Assembly (NCBI GenBank): GCA_963726765.1
Contig: CAVSDH010000004.1
Span: 124,001 to 188,000 of the forward strand
Length of the DNA: 64,000 nucleotides
Source: CAIWHR01 sp963726765
GTDB lineage: Bacteria; Pseudomonadota; Gammaproteobacteria; Burkholderiales; Casimicrobiaceae
Direction: 5' to 3'
Positions within the stretch are counted from its first letter, which is position 1, and the number at the start of each line of letters is the position of its first letter. This document shows positions 44,595 through 53,844 of this stretch, piece by piece. Below the pieces are notes generated by a model. It was not told where the DNA came from, ran no database searches, and saw only the letters and a list, made by a program, of their open reading frames with translations. Both the position numbers and the translations under genes were made by a program.

Positions 44595-46058
44595 CTAAGC
44601 GGTGCCGCCGACGGTGAGCCCGTCGATCTTGAGCGTCGGCTGGCCAACGCCGACCGGCACGCTTTGACCGTCCTTGCCGCAGGTGCCGATGCCGGAGTCC
44701 ATCTCCATGTCGCGGCCGACCATCGACACCTTGGTCAGCGCGTCCGGGCCATTGCCGATCAGCGTCGCGCCCTTGACCGGATAGGCAAGCTTGCCGTTTT
44801 CGATCTTCCACGCCTCGGCTGCCGAGAAGACGAACTTGCCGCTCGTGATGTCGACCTGCCCGCCGCCGAAGTTGACGGCATAGAGACCATCCTTGACCGA
44901 CGCCAGGATCTCCTGCGGATCGTGCTCGCCGGCCAGCATGATCGTGTTGGTCATTCGCGGCATCGGCAGCGATGCGAACGACTCGCGCCGGCCGTTGCCC
45001 GTCGGCGATACGCCCATCAGCGCGGCGTTGAGGCGATCCTGCATGTAGCACTTCAGAACGCCGTCCTCGATCAGGACCGTCCGCTGCGTCGGATTGCCTT
45101 CGTCGTCGATGTTGAGCGAGCCGCGGCGCTCGGCGATCGTGCCGTCGTCGACGACGGTGATGCCTCTGGCGCCGACCCGCTGGCCGACGCGACCGGAGAA
45201 GGCGCTCGTGCCCTTGCGATTGAAATCCCCTTCGAGTCCGTGCCCGATCGCCTCGTGCAACAGGATGCCGGGCCAGCCGTTGCCCAGCACGACGGTCATG
45301 GTGCCGGCGGGCGCTTCGCGCGCCCGAAGATTGAGCAGCGCCTGATCGACCGCAAGGGTTGCGTAACGTTCGAGCACCGCATCCGTGAAGTAGGCGTAGT
45401 CGAACCGGCCGCCGCCGCCCGCGGAGCCCTGCTCGCGCCGCCCGTCCTCCTCGGCAATGACGGTGAGCGACACGCGCACCAGCGGCCGAACGTCCGCCGC
45501 GACAAAGCCGTCGCTTCGCGCGACGAGCACCGCCTCGTACTCGCCGGCCAACGATGCCATGACCTGCGTGACACGCGAGTCACGATTGCGCGCCATGCGC
45601 TCCAACCGCTCGAGCAGTGCGACCTTCGCTTCCTCGGACAACGAGCGCACGGGGTCCTGCGGAGCGTAAAGGCAGCGCGCGCCTCCGATCCGCGCGATGT
45701 CCGAATGGCTCGACTGCCCCTGCCTGCCGATGGCACGTGCAGCTGCCGCCGCCTCGTCGAGCGCGGCGATCCCGATGTCGTCGGAGTACGCAAATGCCTG
45801 CTTGTCGCCACGGACCGCACGGATCCCGACCCCGCGATCGATGGAAAAGGAGCCCGACTTGACGATGCCCTCCTCGAGGCTCCAGCTCTCCGTCCGGGAG
45901 TACTGGAAGTAGAGGTCGGCGAAATCGACCTCGTGCGTGTGAATCGAAGCCAGAACGCGCGAAAGGTGAGCGTCGTCGAGCCCGGCGGGCTCAAGCAGCA
46001 GGCGTCGTGCCTCGGCCACCAGCGGGCCGGCGGCGCCGGGTATCGACAAGTCGGTCAC
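44595..46058 (-). CDS. tldD: Metalloprotease TldD
   Basis: TldD is one half of the TldD/TldE (PmbA) protease involved in processing peptides such as microcins. The 487-residue protein has the HExxxH zinc motif at 268-273 (LLHEAIGHGLEGDF) and the conserved GRRESFASLPMPRMTNT. A GTG start at 46056-46058 with AAGAGAGA upstream was preferred to an ATG seven codons earlier that has no ribosome-binding site. The partner gene is not in the window. It lies 170 bp downstream of the liv operon on the same strand. Confidence 0.93.
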   Translation of the reverse strand: MTDLSIPGAAGPLVAEARRLLLEPAGLDDAHLSRVLASIHTHEVDFADLYFQYSRTESWSLEEGIVKSGSFSIDRGVGIRAVRGDKQAFAYSDDIGIAALDEAAAAARAIGRQGQSSHSDIARIGGARCLYAPQDPVRSLSEEAKVALLERLERMARNRDSRVTQVMASLAGEYEAVLVARSDGFVAADVRPLVRVSLTVIAEEDGRREQGSAGGGGRFDYAYFTDAVLERYATLAVDQALLNLRAREAPAGTMTVVLGNGWPGILLHEAIGHGLEGDFNRKGTSAFSGRVGQRVGARGITVVDDGTIAERRGSLNIDDEGNPTQRTVLIEDGVLKCYMQDRLNAALMGVSPTGNGRRESFASLPMPRMTNTIMLAGEHDPQEILASVKDGLYAVNFGGGQVDITSGKFVFSAAEAWKIENGKLAYPVKGATLIGNGPDALTKVSMVGRDMEMDSGIGTCGKDGQSVPVGVGQPTLKIDGLTVGGTA

Positions 46059-46228
46059 GGAATTCTCTCTTGGCGGCATGCGTTGTGGACGGTGCCGCGA
46101 TGGGCGAAATGCGTATTGTCGGGGCCCAGCCACAAGCGGGCAAGCGTTCTATGCCCCCGCATTGCGCAGGGCCTTGGGCGACGGCGCCTGTCGCGCCGCT
46201 ACTCGCAAACGCTCGCTCCCCTTTGACG

Positions 46229-46978
46229 CTACGCGCCCTGGGGCCCCGGCTCGCCGCTCACACCGCGCCCAAGATAGGTCGCCGCGACGCGCGGATTCGC
46301 CGCGAGCAGGGCGCTCGGGCCCTCGATCGCGAGTTCCCCAGTCTCCAGAACGTAGCCGTAGTCCGATATTTGCAGTGCCGCGCGAGCGTTCTGCTCGACG
46401 AGCAGGATCGACACACCCATTGCGCGCAGGGCCGAGATGATGCTGAAGATTTCGCGGACGATGAGCGGCGCCAATCCCAGCGAGGGCTCGTCCAGCATCA
46501 GGAGCTTTGGCCGTCCCATCAGCGCGCGCCCCATGGCGAGCATCTGCCGCTCCCCGCCCGAAAGCGTCCCCGCAAGCTGGTCGCGGCGCTCGGAGAGCTT
46601 TGGAAACCGCTGATACACCTCGGCGAGCGTTGCCTTCCAGGCGCGGTCTCCCGAGCGCGACCGCTGGAACGCTCCCAGCTCGAGATTGTCGGCGACGCTC
46701 ATCGCCGCGAACAGCTCGCGCCGCTCGGGCACGAGGATGAGGCCGCGCGCGACGCGCTGCTCGACCGAGATCGATGCGGCGGATTCGCCCAGGTACCGGA
46801 CATCGCCACGGGCAGGCAGCAACCCCATCACCGCGGCGAGCAGCGTCGTCTTGCCGGCACCGTTGGGGCCGATCACGCTGACGATCGTTCCCGGCGCAAC
46901 CGCCAGCGACACGCCGTGCACGGCCTCGACCTTGCCGTAGGCGACGTGCAGATTCCGGACGTCGAGAAGAACTGTCAT
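46229..46978 (-). CDS. livF: Branched-chain amino acid ABC transporter ATPase LivF
   Basis: This 249-residue ABC ATPase has Walker A GPNGAGKT (37-44), signature LSGGERQ near residue 140 and Walker B LLMLDEPSLGLAP. The short form without the extended C-terminus and the PERRELFAAMSVADNLELGA segment place it in the LivF group. It starts 7 bp after the livMG stop and is the last gene of the liv operon. Confidence 0.93.
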   Translation of the reverse strand: MTVLLDVRNLHVAYGKVEAVHGVSLAVAPGTIVSVIGPNGAGKTTLLAAVMGLLPARGDVRYLGESAASISVEQRVARGLILVPERRELFAAMSVADNLELGAFQRSRSGDRAWKATLAEVYQRFPKLSERRDQLAGTLSGGERQMLAMGRALMGRPKLLMLDEPSLGLAPLIVREIFSIISALRAMGVSILLVEQNARAALQISDYGYVLETGELAIEGPSALLAANPRVAATYLGRGVSGEPGPQGA

Positions 46979-46985
46979 CGCAACG

Positions 46986-48761
46986 TCACACGCCGCCCAG
47001 ATAGGCCTCGAGGACCGCCGGATTGCGCTGGATATCGGCAGGAGCGCCTTCGCCGAGCTTTTCGCCGAAATGCATGACCACGAGCCGGTCCGTGAGCCCC
47101 ATCACGAAGTCCATGTCGTGCTCGACCAGCAGCACGGTCATGCCCTCGTCTCGCAGTTGCCGCAACAGCGTGGCGAGCTCCTGCTTCTCGAGGAAGCGCA
47201 GCCCGGCCGCGGGCTCGTCGAGCAGCAGCAGCGCCGGGTCGCACGCGAGCGCCCGCGCGATTTCGACGATCCGCTGCTTACCGAGCGCCAGGCTGCCGGC
47301 CGCCGCATGCATCTGCGCCGAGAGGCCGACGCGATCGATTGCGCGTGCGGCCACCGCACGCGACCGACGTTCCTCGTCGCGGTCGAGTCGTAGCGCCGCC
47401 CGGAGCACGCCGGCATTGCCGCGCAGATACGCGCCAAGCGCAACGTTGTCCAGCACCGTCATGCGCGGTACGAGCTTCACATGCTGAAACGTGCGGCCGA
47501 TGCCTCGACGGGCGATCTCGAAAGGAGCGTTGCCCGCGATCGATGCGCCACGAAGGAGCACATCGCCGGAGGTAAGCGGCAACGTTCCCGAAATGAGATT
47601 GAACATCGTGCTCTTGCCGGCTCCATTGGGGCCGATGAGGCCGAGAATCTCACCGGGGCGAATCGTGAAACTGAGGTCGTTGACGGCGACGAGGCCGCCG
47701 AATTGCTTTCGTGCGCTCCTGATTTCGAGCAGCACTCCGGGAGCCGGTGTCCGGTCGCCCGACGCCAGCGGAGGCGCATCGGGCACGGGCGCCGGTACCG
47801 GCTGCGGCAGCCAGTGCGCGATCCACGGCCAGACACCCTCCCGCGCGCGCTGCAGCACGATCACCATCAGGACGCCGAATACGACCATCTCGAAATTGCC
47901 GCTCCGTCCGAGCAGCACCGGCAGCCAGTCCTGCAGAACCTGCTTGGCCAGCGTGATGAGCGTTGCCCCGATCACGGCGCCCCACACGCTTCCGGCTCCG
48001 CCGATGACGGCCATGAACAGGTACTCGATGCCTTGCGGGAGCGAAAAGGGTGTCGGGTTCACGAATCGCTGCAGGTGCGCATAGAGCCATCCCGAAATGC
48101 ACGCGAGCAACGCTGCATAGACGAAAACGACGATCTTCAGTCGCGCAGCGTTCACGCCGAAAGCCTCCGCCATCTCGAGCTGGGCACGCAGCGCCCGGAT
48201 CGCTCGCCCCGGCCTCGAGTCGAGCAGGTTGGCGGTGGCCCAAAGCGCCACGATCGCGATGCTCCAGATCAGGAAGAAGTAATACCGCTCGTCCCGCAAT
48301 TCGAATCCGAAAAGATTGAGCGCGGGAATTCCGGTGAGCCCGGTGTGGCCGCCCAGGAATTCGAGGTTGCCGAACAGGAAATAGAGGCTCGTTCCCCACG
48401 CGATCGTCGCGAGCGGAAGATAGTGGCCGCGCATCCGCAGCGTGATGAATCCGAGGAAAAGCGCCAGCGCGAGCGTCAGCACGAGCCCGGCGGCAAGATT
48501 TGCCCAGGGCGACCAGCCGTAGGTGGTCGAGAGAATCGCCGTCGTGTAGGCGCCGATGCCGACAAACGCCGCCTGTCCGAACGACGTCTGGCCAGCGACG
48601 CCGGTGAGCAGGACGAGCCCCAGCGCCACGATGCTGTAGAGCCCGATGTAGTTGCCGAGCGTGACCCAGAACTGCGGCGCCACGAACGGCGCAACGACCA
48701 TCACCGCGACGAGCGCCGCGTAGCCCCAGGCGACGGATCGCGATGCGCGCTTCGCCGTCAT
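46986..48761 (-). CDS. Fused branched-chain amino acid ABC permease-ATPase (LivM-LivG)
   Basis: One 591-residue protein joins a LivM permease to a LivG ATPase. Residues 1-320 hold about nine membrane segments with GQTSFGQAAFVGIGAYTTAI and MAVIGGAGSVWGAVIGA. Residues 360-591 are the ATPase with Walker A GPNGAGKST, a signature written LALGKQRIVEIA in place of LSGGQ, and the LivG-type end MHFGEKLGEGAPADI. The frame stays open 267 codons upstream inside livH, but the ATG at 48759-48761 overlaps the livH stop by ATGA. LivMG fusions are known in this class of bacteria. Confidence 0.92.
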   Translation of the reverse strand: MTAKRASRSVAWGYAALVAVMVVAPFVAPQFWVTLGNYIGLYSIVALGLVLLTGVAGQTSFGQAAFVGIGAYTTAILSTTYGWSPWANLAAGLVLTLALALFLGFITLRMRGHYLPLATIAWGTSLYFLFGNLEFLGGHTGLTGIPALNLFGFELRDERYYFFLIWSIAIVALWATANLLDSRPGRAIRALRAQLEMAEAFGVNAARLKIVVFVYAALLACISGWLYAHLQRFVNPTPFSLPQGIEYLFMAVIGGAGSVWGAVIGATLITLAKQVLQDWLPVLLGRSGNFEMVVFGVLMVIVLQRAREGVWPWIAHWLPQPVPAPVPDAPPLASGDRTPAPGVLLEIRSARKQFGGLVAVNDLSFTIRPGEILGLIGPNGAGKSTMFNLISGTLPLTSGDVLLRGASIAGNAPFEIARRGIGRTFQHVKLVPRMTVLDNVALGAYLRGNAGVLRAALRLDRDEERRSRAVAARAIDRVGLSAQMHAAAGSLALGKQRIVEIARALACDPALLLLDEPAAGLRFLEKQELATLLRQLRDEGMTVLLVEHDMDFVMGLTDRLVVMHFGEKLGEGAPADIQRNPAVLEAYLGGV

Positions 48762-49798
48762 TCGCTCTCGTCCTCGTGGTGGCGCGTGGTGAGGCTGCGC
48801 CAGAGGAGCACGGGGATGATCAACGTGAACACGATCACTTCCTTGAATCCGCTCGCCCAGAACGACGAAAACGCCTCCAGCAGGCCCACCAGCACGGCGC
48901 CTGCCGCCGCGAGCGGGTAGCTGACGAGTCCGCCGATGATCGCGCCGACAAAACCCTTGAGGCTGATGAGGAACCCGGATTCGTAGTAGACCGTCGTGAT
49001 CGGTCCGATCAGGATCCCGGAAAAGGCACACATCAGCGCACCGAGCGTGAATGTCAGGGCGCCGGCCATATCGGGCGCCACACCGCACAGGCGCGCACCG
49101 ATGCGATTGAGCGCCGTGGCGCGCAACGCCTTCCCATAGAGGGTGCGGTCGAAGAAGACATAGAGCACCGCGATCAGCGCGATGCTCGTCGCCACGACCA
49201 AGACGCTCTGCACGCTGATCATGTTGCCGCCTGCCTCGAACGAAGCGGACGAGAACGGCGGCGTCCGCGAACCCTCGGCTCCGAAGAACCAGAGCCCCAG
49301 TCCGACCAGCACGAAATGCACGGCGACCGACACGATGAGCAGGACCAGCACGCTCGCCTCGGCGAGCGGCTGGTATGCGATCCGGTACAGGAGGGGGCCT
49401 AGCGCCGTCACCAGCGCCAGGGTGACGAGAACCTGCGCCCAGAATGCCAGTTCGGGAGTCGCAAGCCACCACGCGATCGCGCCGATGGCGACGGGAATAC
49501 CGGTCCAGCGCAGAACCTGCACGGGGATTCGCGCGAATTCGCGGCGGCGGGCGAGATCCCACGCCTCCATGAGGCCCGCCACGATGGCCATTCCGACGAG
49601 CAGCATGATCGTTCCGGGCGGCTTTCCGAGCTGCAGGCCGGCCAGCGTGAGCGTTCCGTAGACGACGAACTCACCGGCGGGCACCCAGATGATGCGCGTC
49701 ACGGCGAAGACCAGCACCAGCGCCAGCGCCAGCAGCGCATAAACGGCACCGTTCGTGATGCCGTCCTGCACCAGAATCGCAAATATCGACAGGTCCAT
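48758..49798 (-). CDS. livH: Branched-chain amino acid ABC transporter permease LivH
   Basis: This 346-residue integral membrane permease begins MDLSIFAILVQDGITNGAVYALLALALVLVFAVTR, the LivH opening, and ends with GFVGAIIGGLVSYPLAAAGAVLVGL and a short charged tail. It contains an extra loop at about 80-115 compared with the E. coli protein. It overlaps livMG by 4 nt. A hairpin terminator lies between it and livK. Confidence 0.93.
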   Translation of the reverse strand: MDLSIFAILVQDGITNGAVYALLALALVLVFAVTRIIWVPAGEFVVYGTLTLAGLQLGKPPGTIMLLVGMAIVAGLMEAWDLARRREFARIPVQVLRWTGIPVAIGAIAWWLATPELAFWAQVLVTLALVTALGPLLYRIAYQPLAEASVLVLLIVSVAVHFVLVGLGLWFFGAEGSRTPPFSSASFEAGGNMISVQSVLVVATSIALIAVLYVFFDRTLYGKALRATALNRIGARLCGVAPDMAGALTFTLGALMCAFSGILIGPITTVYYESGFLISLKGFVGAIIGGLVSYPLAAAGAVLVGLLEAFSSFWASGFKEVIVFTLIIPVLLWRSLTTRHHEDESE

Positions 49799-49822
49799 CG
49801 TGATTGCGCGATCTCCGGCCAG

Positions 49823-49860
49823 AAAAAAGGCCGGCTGCAGGGCTGCGCCCGCAACCGGCC
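49823..49860 (-). terminator. Intrinsic terminator/attenuator between livK and livH
   Basis: On the minus strand GGCCGG pairs with CCGGCC, with an inner GC pair and a GC-rich loop (49829-49860), followed directly by six T (49823-49828). It begins 16 bp after the livK stop and 24 bp before the livH start, so most transcripts should end after the binding-protein gene. Confidence 0.75.
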
Positions 49861-49876
49861 TCGGTTCAGTAGGACG

Positions 49877-51034
49877 CTATTTCGCCAGCACCCACTTGCC
49901 GTTTTCGATCTTGATCATGGTCCGCGCGCGGTTGTCGAGGCCGTTGTGGTCAGACGTGCTCATCGAATACACGCCGTGCGTCGCGACCACCTCCTTTTCG
50001 CTTTCGAGCGCATCGCGCAGCGCCGCGCGGAACTCCTTCGTGCCCGGCTGCGCCTTCTTCAACGCCTGGGGGACCGCATTGGCGAGCAGCACATACGCAT
50101 CCCACGCGTGGCCGCCGAACGTCGAACGGGAGTCCTTGCCGTACTTGGCCTCGTATTTCGTAATGTACTCGGCCGCCGACTTCTTGAGTGGATTGGTGTC
50201 GGGCAGCTGCTCGTAGACAAGCATCGGTCCGATCGGCAGCACGGTGCCATTGCCGTCCTTGCCGACCACCCGCAGGAAGTCCGGGTTGGCCACGCCGTGC
50301 GTCTGGTAGATCTTGCCCTTGTAGTTGCGCGCCACGAGCTCCTTCTGCGGCGTCGCTCCCGGCGTTCCGGCGGCGGCAATCAGAATCGCGTCGGGATTGG
50401 CGGCGACGAGCTTCAGCACCTGCCCGGTGACGGACGCGTCGGTGCGGTTGTATTTTTCCTCGGCGACGATCTGTATGCCCGCGGTCTTGGCGGAATTGCG
50501 GATCTCGGCCAGCCAGCCGTCTCCGTAGCCGTCCGCGAATCCGATGAATCCCAGCGTCTTGACGCCGTTCGCCTTCATATGGACCGCAATCGCGTCGGCC
50601 ATCAGGGCGTCGCTCTGCGGCGTCTTGAACACCCACTTGGTCTTTGGATTCGCGGGGTCGACGATGCGCGCCGACGCCGCCATCGAGATCATTGGCGTTT
50701 CCGCCGCCGACACCACGTCGACCATCGCAAGCGAGTTCGGCGTGATCGTCGAGCCCACGACGACATCGACCTTGTCCTCGGAGATGAGCTTCTTCGCGTT
50801 GGTGACGGCCTTGGTCGTGTCCGAGGCGTCGTCGAGGATGATCCAGTTGACCTTCTGGCCGGAGATCGTCGCCGGCAGGAGCTCGAACGTGTTCTTCTCC
50901 GGAATGCCGAGCGACGCCGCGGGACCTGTGGCGGAAAGCGTGACGCCGACGTTGATGTCGGCCTGCGCGGGGCCGACGGCTCCCGCGATGGCCAGCGCAG
51001 CGGCAATCGCCGCCAGCAGTCTGCAGACGTGCAT
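49877..51034 (-). CDS. livK: Branched-chain amino acid (or related) substrate-binding protein
   Basis: This 385-residue type I periplasmic binding protein of the Liv/Leu family has a signal peptide (1-25, ending AQA), the INVGVTLSATGPAASLGIP opening, DVVVGSTITPNSLAMVDVV, and FGGHAWDAYVLLANAV near the end. The ATG at 51032-51034 follows a strong GGAGGAGG site, which fixes the start although the frame stays open 51 codons upstream. The ligand may be a branched-chain amino acid, but paralogues bind aromatic or amide compounds, so the specificity is not certain. Confidence 0.9.
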   Translation of the reverse strand: MHVCRLLAAIAAALAIAGAVGPAQADINVGVTLSATGPAASLGIPEKNTFELLPATISGQKVNWIILDDASDTTKAVTNAKKLISEDKVDVVVGSTITPNSLAMVDVVSAAETPMISMAASARIVDPANPKTKWVFKTPQSDALMADAIAVHMKANGVKTLGFIGFADGYGDGWLAEIRNSAKTAGIQIVAEEKYNRTDASVTGQVLKLVAANPDAILIAAAGTPGATPQKELVARNYKGKIYQTHGVANPDFLRVVGKDGNGTVLPIGPMLVYEQLPDTNPLKKSAAEYITKYEAKYGKDSRSTFGGHAWDAYVLLANAVPQALKKAQPGTKEFRAALRDALESEKEVVATHGVYSMSTSDHNGLDNRARTMIKIENGKWVLAK

Positions 51035-51158
51035 GAAACCTCCTCCTGAAGCCTCTCCAAGAACGGGGTGACCGTTGCAACTCGCGTGCGGTCCTTTCTG
51101 CCTCGGGCGGGACCGTCTGTCGTACGCCCTACACAGCGGGGGCGCGCGCGATCGCAGG

Positions 51159-51187
51159 ATTCTGGCAAACCCCCCTGCCCGGGTCAA
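51159..51187 (-). promoter_or_regulatory. Probable promoter of the liv operon
   Basis: On the minus strand TTGACC (51182-51187) and CAGAAT (51159-51164) are 17 bp apart. The start near 51152 would give a leader of about 118 nt before livK. It lies directly after the mscL terminator. Confidence 0.45.
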
Positions 51188-51206
51188 CGACGTAGTTTGA
51201 CATTCG

Positions 51207-51230
51207 ACAAGAAAACGCGCTTTTGCGCGC
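51207..51230 (-). terminator. Intrinsic terminator of mscL
   Basis: On the minus strand GCGCGC-AAAA-GCGCG forms a tight hairpin (51216-51220 with 51225-51229), followed by TTTTCTT. It begins a few bases after the mscL stop. Confidence 0.6.
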
Positions 51231-51233
51231 CGC

Positions 51234-51659
51234 TCACTTCTTCAGCGCGTCGCGAATCTCCCGCAGCAGGACGACGTCCTCGGAGGTGGCAGGTGCCGCC
51301 GGCGGAGCTTCGCGCTTCAGGCGGTTGATCTGCTTCACCATCAGGAAAATGATGAACGCCAGGATCAGGAAGTTGAGGGCCACGGTGATGAAATTGCCGT
51401 AGGCGAGCAGCGGTACGCCCGCCTTCGTCAGCGCCTCGTAGGTCATGGGACCACCGTAACCCGGTGGCGGGCTGCCGAGGAGCACGAACCAACTCGAAAA
51501 GTCGAGCGTGCCGAACACGCGGCCGACGATCGGCATGATGAGATCCTTGACGATCGAGTCGACGATCTTGCCGAAAGCGCCGCCGATGATGACGCCCACC
51601 GCCAGATCGACGACGTTGCCCTTGACCGCGAATTCGCGGAATTCGCTCGCAAATGACAT
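51234..51659 (-). CDS. mscL: Large-conductance mechanosensitive channel
   Basis: MscL is the pentameric tension-gated pore that opens on osmotic downshock. The 141-residue protein has the amphipathic N-terminus, TM1 with VVDLAVGVIIGGAFGKIVDS, a periplasmic loop, TM2 with NFLILAFIIFLMVKQINRL and a C-terminal helix bundle. A GGAGGT site precedes the ATG. A terminator follows. It is the third gene of the nadE-glnB-mscL stretch but probably has its own promoter. Confidence 0.96.
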   Translation of the reverse strand: MSFASEFREFAVKGNVVDLAVGVIIGGAFGKIVDSIVKDLIMPIVGRVFGTLDFSSWFVLLGSPPPGYGGPMTYEALTKAGVPLLAYGNFITVALNFLILAFIIFLMVKQINRLKREAPPAAPATSEDVVLLREIRDALKK

Positions 51660-51710
51660 CGGAACACCTCCAGCGGGGATCGGCGGGGTGCCGTGACCTG
51701 CGCGCCGGCG

Positions 51711-52050
51711 TCAGACGGCCGCTTCGCCGCTTTCGCCGGTGCGAATGCGCACCACCTGCTCGACCGCGGTGACGAAGATCTTGCCGTCTCCGATCTTGCC
51801 CAGTTCGCGCGGCCTTGACGATCGCCTCGATCGCCCGGTCGACAAGGCTATCGCCAACGATCAGCTCGACCTTGACCTTCGGCAGGAAATCGACGACGTA
51901 CTCGGCGCCGCGATAGAGCTCGGTGTGGCCCTTCTGGCGCCCGAATCCCTTCACCTCCGCGACGGTGAGTCCGGTGACGCCGATCTCCGACAGCGCTTCG
52001 CGGACCTCGTCCAGCTTGAACGGCTTGATGATCGCTTCGATTTTCTTCAT
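51711..52050 (-). pseudogene. glnB: Nitrogen regulatory protein PII, one frameshift
   Basis: PII senses 2-oxoglutarate, ATP and glutamine status and controls GlnE, NtrB and others. The N-terminal 82 residues are perfect PII (MKKIEAIIKPFKLDEVREAL), with the uridylylated Tyr51 in ELYRGAEY. At about 51803 one extra G in ACTGGGCAAG breaks the frame, and the rest (GDGKIFVTAVEQVVRIRTGE) continues one frame over to a TGA at 51711. Corrected length is 112 residues, exactly the family size. Loss of PII would be surprising beside an intact glnE, so a sequencing indel is favoured. It follows nadE by 65 bp. Confidence 0.93.
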
Positions 52051-52115
52051 GGCGGCAATGTATCGAGAAAGGCCTGACGGATATCGACTACTTTACACCA
52101 TGGGCAGCCCCGGTC

Positions 52116-53747
52116 CTACCGCGACGGCGGCGATGCGGCGATGTCATTCCACTCGGACCACGCGGAGGTGATCGGATAGCGCCAATCCTTGCCGAAGCCG
52201 CGAGGCGTCACCCGGATGCCTACCGCGGCCTGCCGCCGCTTGTACTCGTTGATCTTGATGAGGCGCACGACCTTGCGCACGTCCGCCGGCACAAACCCGA
52301 GAGCGACGATCTCTGCAGGGCTTTTGTCCTGCTCTACGTAGGCTTCCAGGATGCCGTCGAGCGCGTCATAGGACGGCAGCGAGTCCTGGTCGACCTGGTC
52401 CGGCCGCAATTCGGCCGATGGCGCGCGCGTGATGATCCGTTCGGGAATTACCCGACCCAGGGCGTTCCGGTAGTGGCACAGGCGGTAGACCAGCGTCTTG
52501 CTGATGTCCTTCAGGACGGCAAACCCGCCGGCCATGTCGCCATAGAGGGTTGCATAGCCGACCGCCATCTCCGACTTGTTTCCCGTCGTGAGCACGATCG
52601 AACCATATTTGTTCGAGAGCGCCATCAGCAGCGTTCCGCGGATTCGCGCCTGGATGTTCTCCTCGGTGGCATCTTCCGGCAGGCCGCGAAACTCCGCCGA
52701 GAGCGCATCGCGAAACGAGCTGAATACCGACTCGATCGGCAGCTCGTCGTAACGGACGCCGAGCGTCCCCGCCATCGTTCGCGCGTCTTCGAGGCTGATG
52801 GCGCGCGTGTACGGCGACGGCAGCATCACCGCGCGCACCCGGTCGTGCCCGAGCGCATCCACGGCAACGGCGAGCACCAGCGCCGAATCGACGCCCCCGG
52901 AGAGCCCAAGCAGCACGCCGGGAAACCGGTTCTTGCCTACGTAATCGCGCACGCCCATCACGAGCGCATCGTAGACATGCGCCTCCAGCCGGGGGTCGAG
53001 GGCTCCGCGGACCGCTTTCGGCGCGCCATGCTCGAATGTGACGAGGGCCACCGTCTCGTGCCATGCGGGAAGTTGCTGCACAACGACGCCGACCGCATCG
53101 GCCACGAAGGAGGCGCCGTCGAACACGAGCTCGTCCTGCCCACCCACGCGGTTCACGTAGACAATCGGCAGACCCGTCTCGCGCGCGCGAGCGCCCACGT
53201 GCAGGCGTCGCAGCGCCTGCTGCTTCGTATGATACGGTGACCCGTTGGCGACGATGACGAAGCGCGCCCCGGCCTCCTTCGCCTGGCGAATCGGTCCGGG
53301 GAACCACACGTCTTCGCAAATGATGAGACCGCACGGAATGCCCTCGACGTCGACGATGCACGGCGCGCTGCCAGGTTCGAAATAGCGCTCTTCGTCGAAC
53401 ACCGTGTAATTGGGCAGGCACTGTTTGCGCGCCGTCTGCGTCACCCGACCGTCACGCAGCACGGCGAGCGCGTTGTAGCATTTTCCGTCCGCGCGCTCCG
53501 GGAATCCGACCAGCACCGTCGTGCCCTGCACGACAGCCGCGAGCGCGACGAGCTCGCGTGCGCATGCGTCGAGAAACGCCGGTCGAAGCAGGAGGTCCTC
53601 CGGCGGATAGCCGGGCAGCGAAAGCTCGGGCGTGATCACGAGCGACGCACCCGCGCGCTTCGCTTCGCCGACGGCATTCAGGATTCCGTTGGCGTTGCCG
53701 GAGAGATCGCCGATGACCTGGTCGAGCTGCGCCACGGCGATTTGCAT
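52116..53747 (-). CDS. nadE: Glutamine-dependent NAD+ synthetase
   Basis: NadE amidates nicotinate adenine dinucleotide to NAD. The 543-residue protein has an N-terminal nitrilase-type glutaminase with Glu41, Lys108 (ARKQCLPNYTVFDE) and Cys144 (IICEDVWFPG). The C-terminal synthetase has the PP-loop SGGVDSALV and GNKSEMAVGYATLYGDMAGG. The ATG at 53745-53747 (MQIAVAQLDQ) was preferred to one seven codons upstream. nadE followed by glnB is a common betaproteobacterial pair. Confidence 0.96.
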   Translation of the reverse strand: MQIAVAQLDQVIGDLSGNANGILNAVGEAKRAGASLVITPELSLPGYPPEDLLLRPAFLDACARELVALAAVVQGTTVLVGFPERADGKCYNALAVLRDGRVTQTARKQCLPNYTVFDEERYFEPGSAPCIVDVEGIPCGLIICEDVWFPGPIRQAKEAGARFVIVANGSPYHTKQQALRRLHVGARARETGLPIVYVNRVGGQDELVFDGASFVADAVGVVVQQLPAWHETVALVTFEHGAPKAVRGALDPRLEAHVYDALVMGVRDYVGKNRFPGVLLGLSGGVDSALVLAVAVDALGHDRVRAVMLPSPYTRAISLEDARTMAGTLGVRYDELPIESVFSSFRDALSAEFRGLPEDATEENIQARIRGTLLMALSNKYGSIVLTTGNKSEMAVGYATLYGDMAGGFAVLKDISKTLVYRLCHYRNALGRVIPERIITRAPSAELRPDQVDQDSLPSYDALDGILEAYVEQDKSPAEIVALGFVPADVRKVVRLIKINEYKRRQAAVGIRVTPRGFGKDWRYPITSAWSEWNDIAASPPSR

Positions 53748-53844
53748 GATGGCCGATTCTAGCATCACGCGTGAGTGTCATTCGGCGGACCCCTGCCCCG
53801 AATCCGCTTGCGCCGCGCAGGCGTCGCACGCGAGAATCGGTTGC

